A stretch of DNA of 64,000 nt, taken from positions 20,014,910 to 20,078,909 of the forward strand of contig NC_052621.1 of assembly GCF_016545825.1 (NCBI RefSeq), written 5' to 3'. Shown piece after piece: positions 11,637 through 23,640 of this stretch; the first letter of the stretch is position 1, and every line of letters begins with the position of its first letter. The position numbers and the translations under genes were made by a program. Below the pieces are notes generated by a model that saw only the letters and a list, made by a program, of their open reading frames with translations, searched no databases and had not been told where the DNA came from. This DNA comes from Eucalyptus grandis. Its lineage: Eukaryota; Streptophyta; Magnoliopsida; Myrtales; Myrtaceae.

Positions 11637-11814
11637 GCGGAGAAAATACGCGAGAGCGGAAAAAAGCGAGAGGCGTTCGATCAGCCAGACGAAGTAAACC
11701 CGGAGAAGAGGCCACACAAAAAAAAAAAGAGAAAAAAAAAGGAAAAGCGCAGAGTTTCCGCCGCCGCCGCCGTCACCGTCGCCGCCCGTTTCGATTCCGC
11801 CGGAGCAGAAGGAG

Positions 11815-11823
11815 AAACCCTAA
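11815..11823 (+). promoter_or_regulatory. Telo-box (AAACCCTAA) in ALY 5' UTR
   Basis: The AAACCCTA motif is frequent near the starts of plant genes for translation and RNA-handling proteins. Here it falls in the 5' leader after GCC repeats, consistent with the role of the downstream gene. Confidence 0.55.
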
Positions 11824-12009
11824 GCCTCCGGCTACCTCTATTCCCCCCTCTCGATATCTCGCACCCGCCGGCCCTCGATGGATCCTGGAACCTCCTAATT
11901 CGACCTCCGCTTCAGTCGGTTCCCTCGCTGTTCTTCTCCGTTCGTCGCTCTCGCCTTCTCTGGAGAGAGCGCCTTGGTCGCCGCCGGTCACCGTCGGATC
12001 GGTTTCCAG

Positions 12010-12732
12010 GTACTTTCTGGTGGTTTCGTCTGGTTCCTAGGGTTCCGCGCGTCCTTTTTTTTTTGGGCTCGTTCTGGAAGTTTAGTGTCGATGAGGACCA
12101 GAGATCTGGAACTTGTGGTGGATTTCGGGGCTTCTTGCTTTTCGAGGGTGTTTGTTCGATACGAATGCCATGTCGAGCGTGTGCTAGGTTTCGTTTAGGG
12201 CTTGCGAGTTTACTCGCGGGGGTTCGACGCGTTAACCGACAGGCTGTGTGTCTGAATCTGGGGAAAGTTATGTGGTGTTGATCTTGTTGCTGAGATGCGG
12301 AAGTGGAGTGATTTTGTGGGGGTGCTTTGGTTGAACGTGCAATGTGTGGGGGGACTGCTTTTGATTTCGCTTGCCGCTAATTGTGGACAGCAGGTTTCGT
12401 TTTCCTGTGTGATGATGCTCAATAAGTGAAAGGCTAACGAAGATGATAGGTTGTTATCGCTGTATGTTGTGATTTCTGCAGTCTTGAATAATGCAATCTC
12501 GTGCACATACATCTTTTTGACCATCACCTCGGTTGACTTGAAGTTTGCGGTAGTTGGAGACTGTCCGCAGGCTTACCCTGCGCAACTTGAGCTTTTCTGA
12601 TGCATGGTTTTGACTGTCGTCCCTCCTAGGCGACTGTGAATTCGAGCTAATAGCGTTTCTTTATTTTAGGGCTTGTTCGTCTTAACATGTTGGGGTCTTA
12701 ATTGATGTATTCTTTCTGGTTTTCCTTTGCAG
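12010..12732 (+). other. 5'-UTR (leader) intron of ALY
   Basis: The donor TTCCAG|GTACTT and acceptor TTTGCAG|TTCTT enclose 723 bp with no start-codon-linked coding sequence. A first intron in the leader is common in plant housekeeping genes and may boost expression. Confidence 0.65.
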
Positions 12733-12779
12733 TTCTTGATAGTTGGTATTCTCGGGGAAGGTTTCGCACTACTATTTAC

Positions 12780-15700
12780 ATGGCTACTGGAGTTGACATG
12801 TCGCTTGATGATATCATTAAGAACAGGAGAAACAATGGAACTAGAGGTCGAGGTAGAGGTCGTCGTGGTCGTGGAGCTGGGCCAGCTGGCAGGTCATTTA
12901 ATGGTGGAAGAATGATGCCTGCAGGTCGGAGAGGTCCTCTTGGCGTCAATGCTCGGCCTTCTTCTTTCACCATTGCCAAGGCAAGCTCGGATCTGTGGAT
13001 GCTTAACTGAGATTCTGATAGTCTCGTATAATTTCAAATATAAGAGGATCTATTCGTGCTATAGAAAATGAATAACAAGATCTCTTCTTTCGCATTAGAA
13101 ATGAAACTCAAGAGGATCTCTGAACGTATTATACGAGGAGCAGCCAAATTTGGTAGATCATTAATGTGCTCTTCCGACCTGTTGCTTTCGACCAGTGTGT
13201 TATTGATGACACTAATAGTGGGATATTGAGGTTTATGTGTTGCGGAATGTGCGGCGAAACTCTTGCTGAAGTCTTGGTTCCACACTACATAGCGCTTTCA
13301 CCAACTTTTCTAAGGGAGCTTTATCGTGTATTCTTGGAATGGAGCTCTACTTAGTAGGATGACATCGCCTATCTGTCGGCCCAGTCATCAATATGAACAC
13401 ATAGATCAATTTTTGTGTAGAATTGATTTACTCTTTGACGAACGGTTGTTTAAAGGGGGAGTTATGGATTTTCTTGCTATGCGTGCAACAATCTCGGTGC
13501 AAGATTCGGTTTCCTTCCAGTTTATGGGCTTTTGTGAAGGAGCTTCCTTTCCCTTAACTTCAGAACTGGAGCACCTGTGGCATAGCGCCAATCCATATCA
13601 TGTGGTCCACTTCGATCATTCCCTACATCCATCTGTTGGCTTCATTTGCCGCTTTTGATTGCTGGTTGTTTAAGCATTGTCTAATGGTTTCTCCTCCATT
13701 AAGAGTTAGTTTTATTTTTGTGGAATTTCTCTCGTAATGAACTTGAAGAAGGTGAATTATCTTTGGTCATTGGCTGATGCATTCCTTTGCTCCATTTCGC
13801 TTCCTTTTTCATTTGCATTCATCAGTCTGCTCGCCGAACAAGGAACTTCCCATGGCAGACTGCTTTGTTTGAAGATAGCATAAGAGCTGCTGGTATACAA
13901 GGAATAGAGGTTGGAACAAAATTATATGTTTCCAACTTGGACTATGGAGTGACAAATGAGGATATAAGGGTATACATCGAGCCATGCAATTTTGTCTTAT
14001 GCTTCGGTATTGGTTCTAGATAATCTCTTAATACTGGCCATGGACCTCAGGAACTGTTCTCTGAAATTGGAGATGTGAAGCGATATGCAGTGCACTATGA
14101 TAAAAATGGCCGCTCCAGTGTAAGTACCTCATGGATGCCCTATGCTTTACTTTTCACAAAATTTTTCTTGATTTGAAACCATGAGCTGTGTGTTGCGTTA
14201 GTTTGCTATTCGTTTGTTTTTATTAATTGAAGCCCATACATAGGACTTGCTTGAAATTTGACAAAAGAACAAGATGTTCTTTATTATGCTTGAAGAAGAT
14301 CTCGCGTTATCTTGGAACAGTTTTTCTTTTGGCTGATATTAAGATGGTATTATCTCGTTTTGATGTGTATAATGAGTGCGAGTATTAAGTCTTGTCTCCA
14401 ACATATTAGAAACTTCTCTTTCTTCTTAATGTTGGCATTTATTTGTTCGGTGATTGATCCCTGAGGGGGGATGGCTATGAAATTTATATCCACAGAGCAG
14501 AAAACAAATGTTAGTTGTCATTTAACATGACTGTGTTGTTTCACTCTTGATTCGTGCAATAAAGTTCGCCTATTTTTGGTAATATCACTTTCTCGGATAA
14601 TTTGATGGTTCTCAAAAAGATTTGTCAGAGACTTAATTGATATGTTAATTAACGTTTTCTGCACCTTGATTTTTACTTTTAATACTTCTGTGTCATTGCC
14701 TGAGGCTGTAATTTGAGAGTTTTGTAGGAACACATTACCAATGTCTGTGCCAGCATTTACTTTGAGTAATAAATCTGGCTTTGCTTGCTTAAATTTGGTC
14801 ATGCTAAATATTATTCATTCGAAGAAGTTTTGTTAGAGAGACCATGACTGAGTACAAAATAATGATAAAGATTGTTGCTAAATGTCAAAGAACAAATTAT
14901 GGGTTCTACATAGTCACGCATTTTCAGCATAGTGAAAACATGATGTAGCTAACAAAATGATTAAGTGAATTTAGTGCAGGATAAGAAAATCTTATCTGAT
15001 AGGTAAGCTATATAAATGTGTTGGTTGACGTGAATCTGATGTTGTCTTGCGTACTTCACCTTAATGCATGACCGATCTAATCTTATACTTTTTTGTCTTG
15101 TTTTTGGAGCCTTACATCTTTTGACACTGTGTTGTTAATAATGTCTGTTGCTTCCTGTAAGGAACAAGGAATGGACCTTGCGGTCCATATCTGTGCCACC
15201 CTTTCCAAAACCCAAAATGTCTTTATCCATTTCTTACCTTCCCTCTCCCCTTTCTTTCCTGTAAGAAAAGATAACTTGTTGCTGCTTGTTGACTCTGAGG
15301 CTCATTTTACTGATGAATCTTTTCCTGTCAACAAGTGTTTGATTTTGTTAAAATGTTAATGTGAATCAGGGCTCAGCTGAGGTCGTTTACACCAGAAGAA
15401 GTGATGCATTTGCAGCTCTCAAGCGGTACAACAATGTTCTCTTAGATGGGAAACCTATGAAGATTGAAATCGTGGGTGCTAATTCTGACATTCCTCTCTC
15501 TGCTCGTGTTAATGTGACTGGAGTTAATGGGAGGAGGAAGAGAACAGTTGTTATGACGTATGTGATCTATTCTTATCTCATCTTTGTCAAAATTTAGTAG
15601 AGTATGTCTTTTTATTTGACCTCACACTAGTAGCTTGACTGTATTAAAATGCTTATGGATTTAGGGCTTGTCTGGATAGGCTTTTACTTTTTGCTTTTTG

Positions 15701-17693
15701 TTAAATTCAAATCTTGCGACTCATGTACTTTGACTGATTCTTAGCTTGTAATGCCTTCGCAATGTGCAGACTTTGCCACAGAGATTCACATATAATTATA
15801 ATTTTTAGAAATTTGGATAATTTTTTAAATTTTGGCGCAAAAAGTTGCCTTTTGCTTTGACTTAAGCATAAAGAAAGCCCTTAATGTGAAAGGATTTTGA
15901 CACGAAAGGAAAGTTTGTTACTTTCAATGCACTGTCTCTCTCTTGCTATGTTTAATCAGTGCACTGGAAATTAAAACCTTTTTTTTTTTAAAACTCAAAT
16001 ATGGTTAATGAGTGCCTAGGTGACCTTGTTTACAAGGCCCATTTTGAAATTTTTAGCTTGCTGTGTACTACTTTTCCGCTTTTTGTATATGCTTCTTTAC
16101 TTTTGATTGGCTAGCTTTATGGTTTATTGTAAAGATTCTTTAGTCTAGTTCCTGTATAGGAGATTTTTTCTCTCTATTTTCCCCTTTTTTTAAGGTATTA
16201 AAGAAATTTTATATCTGGGAAGGAATGCTTGGCCAAGCCCTGCAACAAGCCATATGAGTCTGTAAATATAGCTCTATCATATCAAGCTACTGGCATACCT
16301 CATCATTGGCCAAAAGAAAGAATTAAGACCCCATTCCAGACAGTTTACAAAAAGAAAAATTATGAACATGTCTCTATTAATGTAGAATCAACTGAACAGC
16401 TATAAGCAGAAGGATGGAACTTCCCTTCTCTTACACAAGCTTTCAAGTCAAGTTTTACCAACAAATTAGGCAGTATTTTCTTTGGGGTCCCTCACAGCCC
16501 AGTAAACTTCCATCTGCCAATCCTCAGTTTCTGTTGTTGCCAGCTTATCCTCCCAAAGCAATAACAAAGTCATGTTTGGAGATTTCTAGAGAAACTTTAA
16601 CTTAGGTTCCATCAGACCTATTTTGACTAGGATCACCACTAGATGTTCTAAGAGCCCTTACTGTGTCTCCAGGTAAGTAGACATGCTGCAAAATACCACA
16701 GAAAGCTGTATGAATCTGAATCATATCATCTGATCTTGCCTTTAGCTATCTCCAAGCATTGTCTGCCATCATGGAATTACCTTGTGTGGTTTAAGGCATG
16801 TGAGCTTTTGCTTCTTGCTGAGTCTGCTAGCATCCAATTCTCATTTCTGGACTCTTTATTTAAGACAATCAGGATAACTGGTTTGCCCCTGCATTCTTGG
16901 TTTTTTGTACATTTTCACCATCATATCATCTTTGATTCAATTGTAAATTTGGTTATGATGCTACAATTTTATAGATAGAGACTATGTTTAATTCCTTTAC
17001 TGCTTTGAAATTGTTGAATTATATATTCTGTCTTGGGTGCTGTTCTCTGGCGGGATGACTTATGCATAGAGTGATGCAGGCCAGGGCAAGTTGGTGCTAG
17101 GGGTCTTCCTGCTGTAAATCGAGGGACTGGGTAAATTCTCCACACTTTCTCTGTTAATGAGCTTTATTGTGAGAAGCTTATGTTGTGGCAGGCGGTGATG
17201 TTTAGCATTGGGTGTTCTTGTGTGTTTCTTCTCTTTTGAGGGTGATGGAGATATAAATGACTAGTCATATATAAGCATACTACTTGGAACTGCACTTCAA
17301 GTAAAACTTGAGGTGTCATGACTAGATTCAGGATATAAGTTCAGGCAATAATCGAGGGAATTCAGAATCAAATCTAGGATCTTAATGGAGCCTGCTGGCT
17401 GCCGTGTTCTACACATTCGAATTGGTTATGGGGGCTGAGTAGGCATCTCGTGCAACCCTTAGTTTTGTAGCATCTTTGCTCAGTCAAATAATACGTTACA
17501 CTTGGTGAACTTGTGCAGCAGAGGCTATCGTGGAGGTTTTGGGAACAGCCGTGGCCGTGGCCGTGGACGTGGACGTGGACGAGGCCGTGGCCGTGGTCGT
17601 GGCCTTGGAAACAGACCACCTGTTGAGAAATCTGCCGATCAACTGGACAAAGAGTTGGACAATTATCATTCAGAAGCCATGAACACTTCTTGA
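12780..17693 (+). CDS. ALY: THO complex subunit 4 / ALY mRNA export adaptor
   Basis: Coding exons 12780-12980, 13826-13969, 14051-14119, 15370-15557, 17080-17130 and 17519-17693 join in frame to 275 aa. The N-terminus MSLDDIIKNRR is the conserved UAP56-binding motif, followed by RGRGRGRRGRG. The RRM (about residues 99-174) has RNP2 KLYVSNL and an RNP1-like GSAEVVYT. A second arginine-glycine run follows, and the end (SADQLDKELDNYHSEAM) is the C-terminal UAP56-binding motif. ALY proteins load onto nascent mRNA through the TREX/UAP56 complex in the nucleus and hand it to the export receptor. Intron 12981-13825 uses a GC donor (AAG|GCAAGC). The last acceptor is GCAGCAG, allowing two spliced forms differing by one residue. 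Intron 15558-17079 contains a MITE. Order, motifs and length all fit the family. Confidence 0.95.
15662..15886. mobile_element. Degenerate MITE in an ALY intron
   Basis: The left end AGGGCTTGTCTGGATAGGC and the reversed right end AAGGGCTTTCTTTATGC are related terminal inverted repeats. Inner copies of TTTTTGCTTTTTG and GCAAAAGGCAAC face each other. Length is about 225 bp with no coding capacity. No clear target duplication was seen. Confidence 0.5.
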
Positions 17694-19250
17694 GATCCGC
17701 TTGGCAAACTGATGAAATCGGAGCTAATAGTAGTTGCCGTTTTTCTGTTTTTAGTTGTAAAATGTAGTTGCTAGTTTTCTGGATGGAACAGCGGGTTGGG
17801 CTGGATTTGCGTAGTGTGCTGGAGCTCAGGCTTGTTTATATGTAAGTTTGGATTCGTGATTTGGATCTTTTGGAGTTCAGTCTTTGGTTGAAATCGTTTG
17901 TCTTTTTCTCACAATGTGCGTGCTTGTTATTATTAAATCGTCGGATATCAGGATATGGTGGCGATGACATTGACCGTATGATATGATGTTATTATAACAT
18001 TAGGACAGGGGTAATGTTTGCTTCATTTAATAGTTTCTCTGACCTGCTGAGCGAAAAATCCGCTGTGCCATTGATGGGGTGGATGAACTCACCGTCCATG
18101 GATTGAGAAAAGACGCGACAAGGGAGCCAATCACGCGTCCGCTGGACAACCGGTGCTGCCCCGGGCCATGGTGCTGATATGAAGGCATTTGTGGCAAATG
18201 CAACCCCTGCTCCCATCTGCCCATTGCCGCCATGCCCCTCCCCCCCTTCTTGTGCCCTGCTTGTGGTCGATGGTATATTTGTCTCTTTCCACTTGACTTT
18301 GAGAGTGATGTAACTTTCGCTTCTGTTTAACCAAGAAAAAAAGATAAGCAGCCTTTGCTGACTTAGAATGTTCGAGTTCGTGGCCGCCAGAATGTGGTCC
18401 ATTGCATGGTTCAATTTGCTTCCTTCTCTCTGTCTGTCTGTCTCTCGCTCTTTCTATTGCGAAGGATGTTCTGCTCATATTGCTCGGTTGATTCATGCGT
18501 GCATCCTACGTTTATGGAACCCTTTGTAATTTTTCGTTCGTCGATCACTAATCAAGGTTACACCACACCATTTATCCTAACAGATGGTTAAACGTTCGTT
18601 AAACGTGACCCTGTCCAATATCATATGTTCGCTAAACGTTCTGCGAAAAAGTAGAATGACCGGCTAATCTGACTATGCTTGGTTTTTATGTTGAGAAGCT
18701 ACAGCTGCAGATCTCCTTGGTTGCTCATGCGTGCGCTGTGGTAACAGCCAAGTTCGAACATTAAATGCAGCGGAGATCGATAGCCACGAAACGGCTCACA
18801 AAGTTTTTCCTGGTTTTCTGGTGCTTGGTTTAATGTACTTGCTACTAAAGTTCTCCACAGAAGCCGTCTTTGACGTTCTTTCTTTCTGCTATTCAGATAG
18901 AGTCCTGGTATGATTGGAACCCAATGAGCTCCTCCAGTTGGAACGAAGCACGAAAACAAGAAATGGGTCCGTACAATTGGAGCTTCAATTGAAATTGCCC
19001 CATTTCCGTAGAATAGGAAGATGGGGAAGAAAATAATGAAATCTTAAACAAGGGCTGGGTATCAAGTACTGGGCAAGAGAACCCGTGAAACCAATAGAGC
19101 TGGCACGGTTAGTAGGCTTCAGGATGGATATTAGAAGCGACAAGATAAGTTTTACTTTCCAAAATTTCAAGAGCACCGAGCATAGGGTGTTCCATGTTAT
19201 ACCCATCTTGTACCGTATATCCTATGTCTGAACAGGATACTTTGTGGAAC
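17694..19250. other. ALY 3' UTR and intergenic DNA, no second gene seen
   Basis: The first 300 bp or so should be the ALY 3' UTR (T-rich, TGTAAAATG text). Several minus-strand open frames of 68-140 codons at 17,992-18,959 have no recognisable motif. Confidence 0.4.
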
Positions 19251-19254
19251 GATA

Positions 19255-19775
19255 CGGGGTGACATCACAAGTATGTGAACTTTTACCCTTTTCATAAATG
19301 AATACCCAAACCTTTTTATGTTCAATCATATATCTCAATTTTTCAAATGTGGGTCAATATGTGACATGTTAAAATAGCGAGTGGAGTGCCTAATTGGATA
19401 CGAAAGGTGATAAATAGATGTTAATTGTCCAATTAGCGTTTAATGTGACCTCTCGAAATGACATCATGTCGGTAGAGACATATTGAATTGCGAAGATTGT
19501 CTAGTTAGCACTCCCTCAATCTCCTCATCATCCAACACCTAATTAGAGAAAATATGGTGTTTTTACTAGTAAACGAGCAACATCAATAACTGGGCTTAGT
19601 TTTGGCCAAGAAAGCCAATCACATTAGCGAAGTTACATGATACGACAAGTTATTTTTCAAATACTTCATATTGAGCCAAATTTGAAAAGGTTGAGGTGCT
19701 TGATTGAATTTTTAGAAAAAGAAAGTTTCAGGTATTTGATTGTATAAACGGACGAAAATACAGCTATTTGTTACC
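19255..19775. mobile_element. Foldback MITE-like element
   Basis: The left half has CAATCATATATCTCAATTTT then TCAAATGTGGG. The reversed right half has TCAATCAAGCACCTCAACC then TTTTCAAATTTGGCTC. The two halves are imperfect inverted copies around a non-coding middle. Edges are approximate. Confidence 0.5.
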
Positions 19776-19983
19776 TCATTATTCCAATATTAAATAAATC
19801 GTTATGTAGTAACTTATTTATGATTTACTCTTTTCATCACAAGTTTTTCATGTTTGAATGCGTGAAATGAGGAGAAGAAACATATTTGTTTTTAGTATTT
19901 TACTTGCGTTGTTATTATATCTTATGATTATGTACCTGTTAAGACATGAACTTGTACTTTATTAAGAATCCACTTGTCTTTAT

Positions 19984-20205
19984 GTTTTTTTTTTTTTTTT
20001 TGTGGTAATCGAGGACTTCACCATGGGCCTTCCGTGCTCGGACAGCATCAAAAGGCCGGGCCCCTATACCTCGGGGGAGACTAGCACATGACCCCACTAC
20101 CATAGCCCCCTCACTTAAGACGCTAGCACTTGGAGATTCGAATTAGTGATCTTGACGATGAGGAGCAAGCTCTGAACTATCACAACTGTCTACCGGTGGG
20201 TCACC
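19984..20205 (-). mobile_element. tRNA-derived SINE with target-site duplication
   Basis: On the minus strand the element starts near 20,205 and ends in a poly-A tract, seen as a T run at about 19,985-20,001. A B-box-like sequence (AATTCGAATCT, reverse of 20134-20144) and an A-box-like TAGTTCAGAGC (reverse of about 20168-20179) mark a tRNA-type polymerase III promoter. TGTCTTTAT occurs at both 19975-19983 and 20206-20214, giving a direct repeat of at least 9 bp directly flanking the element. About 222 bp, non-coding. Confidence 0.72.
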
Positions 20206-20566
20206 TGTCTTTATATTGATTGCCAAATGCATCAAAAATTACAAATTATGACTTTTATATACTAAGAAGTTTTTTTTTTTTTAAAGCATGGTACCTTGGA
20301 ACCTGAGCAACTGATGGATTTCAAGTTTTAAGATAGTTTTAATACTTTGTAGGATAGGTTTCATATTCCAAGGTTTGAGAATTACTGTCTCTAAAATAGA
20401 TTCTAAAGTAGAGTAACTAATTTACCCATTTTGGAGCTTGGGCACTCCAACTAAAGGCTGACAAATTCGTAACACGACCCATTTTTTTTCTTCAAACACG
20501 ACCCATTTGCATGACTTGTAATTAAACACGTTAAGTAATGGTAGAAACGGGTTCATGCCACACCCG

Positions 20567-20804
20567 TTTATGACGTTGAAAAATTGCACCTTATGCAGGT
20601 TGAGTCACATGACTTGTTTGGACAAGAACGGTTAAATTAATGTATTAATGTTTCATGTCTTCAACAATGCACGATTAGACAAGTTTTATGACGTTGAAAA
20701 ATTGTACCTTATGCAGGTTGAATCGCATAACTTGTTTGGACAAGAACAATTAAATTAATGTATTAATGTATCATGTCTTGAACAATGCGCAATTAGACAA
20801 GTTT
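20567..20804 (+). repeat. Two-copy tandem duplication, period 118 bp
   Basis: TTTATGACGTTGAAAAATTG begins at 20567 and 20685. The rest of the unit (CCTTATGCAGGTTGA, CTTGTTTGGACAAGAAC, AATTAGACAAGTTTT and variants) repeats in step with about 10 visible substitutions. It ends about 160 bp before the large palindrome. Confidence 0.88.
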
Positions 20805-21453
20805 TAAAACATTTAATCCTCGTATCTAAACATTTTTTTCATATTAGAAAACCTATCTAAATAACACTCATATTAAAAACTAAAATGTAGAATAAAGCCC
20901 ATAATTAGGTAATGAAATTACCTATGGTTTATGCTTTAGCCATTAGTTTTCTTAAGGCTAAGTGATATGTGCTTGTGTTCATGAATTTTTTTTTTTGAAA
21001 TTAGGACTATGGGATAAATTAATGAGAATAATCTATGCTTGGCTATACACCTCATAGATTAGATTCCTATAAATAAAATGTTACAAGATTTTTGGCCATG
21101 TGGAATTTAGTAATTAAATTCTTAAAGGAAGAATAGAAAAAAAGGGAAAATTTGATTTTATTTAGGTTTGGGCCTTAGGCCCAAGAGTGGACCTTTAATG
21201 GGCCAAGTTGGCCGGCCCATTGAAGCCCACAAGTAGGGTTGTCGTCGACCATGAAAGGGGGAGGAGTGCCGGCCCAAATGCCCCAAGCCCAAGCCCAAAA
21301 GCCCATGCATGTATCATGACAAGTGGCAAAAGGGAGATGGCATGCATTGGCCATTGGGGAGGCAAGCTAATGATGAGAATTTGGGGAAATAAAAGGAAGA
21401 GGAGAGAGAGAGGGTGGCCGGTTTGCTATTCGACCAAGTGAGAGAGAGAACCG

Positions 21454-21490
<37 letters not shown>

Positions 21491-22869
21491 CCGAGAGAGT
21501 GAGGCCGAGAGGAAGGAGCTCGCAGTCCGTCTGTCTGTCGCCGCCCGTTGCCGCTCATTCGCCACCGTGTGCTCGTCGCTAGTTCGGTCTAGAGGCAAGT
21601 TGGGAATCTGTTTTCTACTCTTGCATGAATGTCTTGCATGTGTGGTCGGAATCTAGGATGTTTGGAGGCAAGGAAGTGAAGCTAATGTGGTTTGTTCTTG
21701 AGTTTGCATGCTGTTTTCGTGAGATCCGCCTGACCCAGAATCTTGTGAGAGCTTGCATGCATGTTTTGAGTTCGATTTTGACTTTGATCTCTTCATAAAA
21801 GTTGTAGAAAAAATCTTAAACTATAACATACTAAAATTTGGTACAAAATGATGGAGATTTGAGGGGTCAAACTCTCATCCTACGGAGACACCAGATTCTG
21901 GAACGATTTCACTGACCTTTCGGTGGATTTGTGGTTGCATGTTGATTTTTACTAAGAATATCTTTTCTAATTCTTCATGAAACTTGTAGAGAACATCTTG
22001 AAGTTTAACATAATCAAATTTGAAGCAAAATGAACAAGTTTAGCCTAGTAAATCAACTTACTCTTGAAAACCGTAGATCTGGAGACGCGGTACAGGTTAC
22101 CCGAGACTTCATGGACCCGTATGATGACTATAATCTGGAATTTTGACTTATATCTCTTCATGAAAGTTGTAGGGGACCTCTTAAAGTAAAACATATCCAA
22201 ATTTCAGAGGAAACTAAGAAGAATAGGTAGGTGAAAACTCAGTATTTCAGAGAAACATGCACTGGACGTTTCGGTGTTAGATCCAGAAGCTTCGTGTGAC
22301 TGTAGAAAATAATATAAAAATAATTTGGCTTATAAGTCTTCATGAAAAATATAATTTAGTGTCTTGGCTATAACCTGGTAAAATTTCATAATTTTCGGAG
22401 GTCGTTTGGATATTTTAATCAAATTATTTCGGAAACTGTGCATTCTGTTTTTATCCGAAATTACATGCTGTATTTGTGTGAATTATAATTTTGTGTGGAA
22501 TTCAATTGGCCTTGTGTTTTTCATGAAATTATTACCCTATTGTCTTGTCTATCACTAGCCTTAATTTCATGATTTTTGAGAATCATATGGATATTTAATT
22601 TAAATATTTTTGAAAATGGTACAAGCTGGGATTTAAATAAATTTCAAAAAAAGGCATGATAAATGGACTATTTTAAATTGTATGAATTCCATGAATTTTA
22701 TCTTTATGGATGATTGTACCTTGTTGCATGTATGATGATGACTGATGATGCATGTATAGATCAAAGTATGAAAGTGATTTTGTTTGCCATTACATCATGT
22801 GACATGTTAAGTTGAGACCTAAATTGGTAAACATGATCAATGATAAATGAGGAATCTATTTGTGGCGGA

Positions 22870-23130
22870 TGATAATGCCCTGAGAGTATCAAGATGCCCG
22901 GGATGGGGGGTGCCGGATGCCCAGAATGTATAGAGATACATGGCCGGATGGCCTTGGGAGTATCAGGATGCCCGGAATGGTTGGGTGCCAGAAGCCTCGG
23001 AGGTATTTGCTCGAGGGGATGCCTCGTGATGCCAGTTGGGATGCGATATGCCTGGAATGTGAGGGTACCGGATGCTCGGTGGCCTTAAATGGCTGGATGC
23101 CGGAGGTTTTTCTCACGATGCCAGGATGGG
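22870..23130 (+). repeat. Degenerate GATGCC(C/G)-type short repeats in left arm
   Basis: GGATGCC and GATGCCCGG-like strings recur about a dozen times within 250 bp. The mirrored block in the right arm is at about 25,840-26,100. Non-coding in appearance. Confidence 0.6.
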
Positions 23131-23221
23131 GTGCGAGTGTATAGTATGGGATGAAACTGATGATCCCGAGAAAGAGTGATGTGGTGATCGAATTGAAAGT
23201 TAAAGCAGAAATTGAATCATG

Positions 23222-23640
23222 CATATATGACATGACATGATGATGATCACCTATGGCATGATAATATGCATATATGACATGATATGATGATGATATGCAT
23301 ATATGACATAATATGATGGTGATATGCATATATGACATGATATGATGATGATATGCATATATGACATAATATGATGGTGATATGCATATATGACACGATA
23401 TGATGATGATATGCATATATGACATGATATGATGATGATCACCTATGGCATGATGACATGTATATAAGATATGATAATGATATGCATATATGACATGATA
23501 TGATGATGATATGCATATATGTCATGATATGATGATGATCACTTATGGCATGATGACATGTATATAAGATATGATGATGATATGCATAAATGATATGATA
23601 TGATGATGATCACTCATGGCCTGATGATATGTATGTGTTA
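23222..23640 (+). repeat. Tandem 29-bp repeat (GATATGCATATATGACAT core), left arm
   Basis: Units of 29 bp with the core GATATGCATATATGACAT followed by a GATATGATGAT variant are repeated many times, interrupted by GATCACCTATGGCATGATG segments. The core GCATATATGC-like text is itself palindromic. Confidence 0.85.

Noticed and set aside
16414..16700. Additional ALY exon or captured gene fragment in the long intron
   Set aside because: Frames contain stops, phases do not fit the flanking exons, and no family was recognised on either strand.
17374..17619. Minus-strand histidine/glycine-rich frame (HGHGHGLVHVHVHGHGHG type)
   Set aside because: Antisense of the ALY RG repeat; the repeat alone explains it.
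20120..20205. Functional tRNA gene
   Set aside because: Only A- and B-box-like text is present; no cloverleaf could be drawn, and the poly-A tail and TSD show a SINE.
22889..23442. 178- and 63-codon minus-strand frames of repeated IIISCHICISSSYHVIYAYH units
   Set aside because: Translation of the 29-bp tandem repeats in the palindrome arm; tandem repeats with no stop stay open without being coding.
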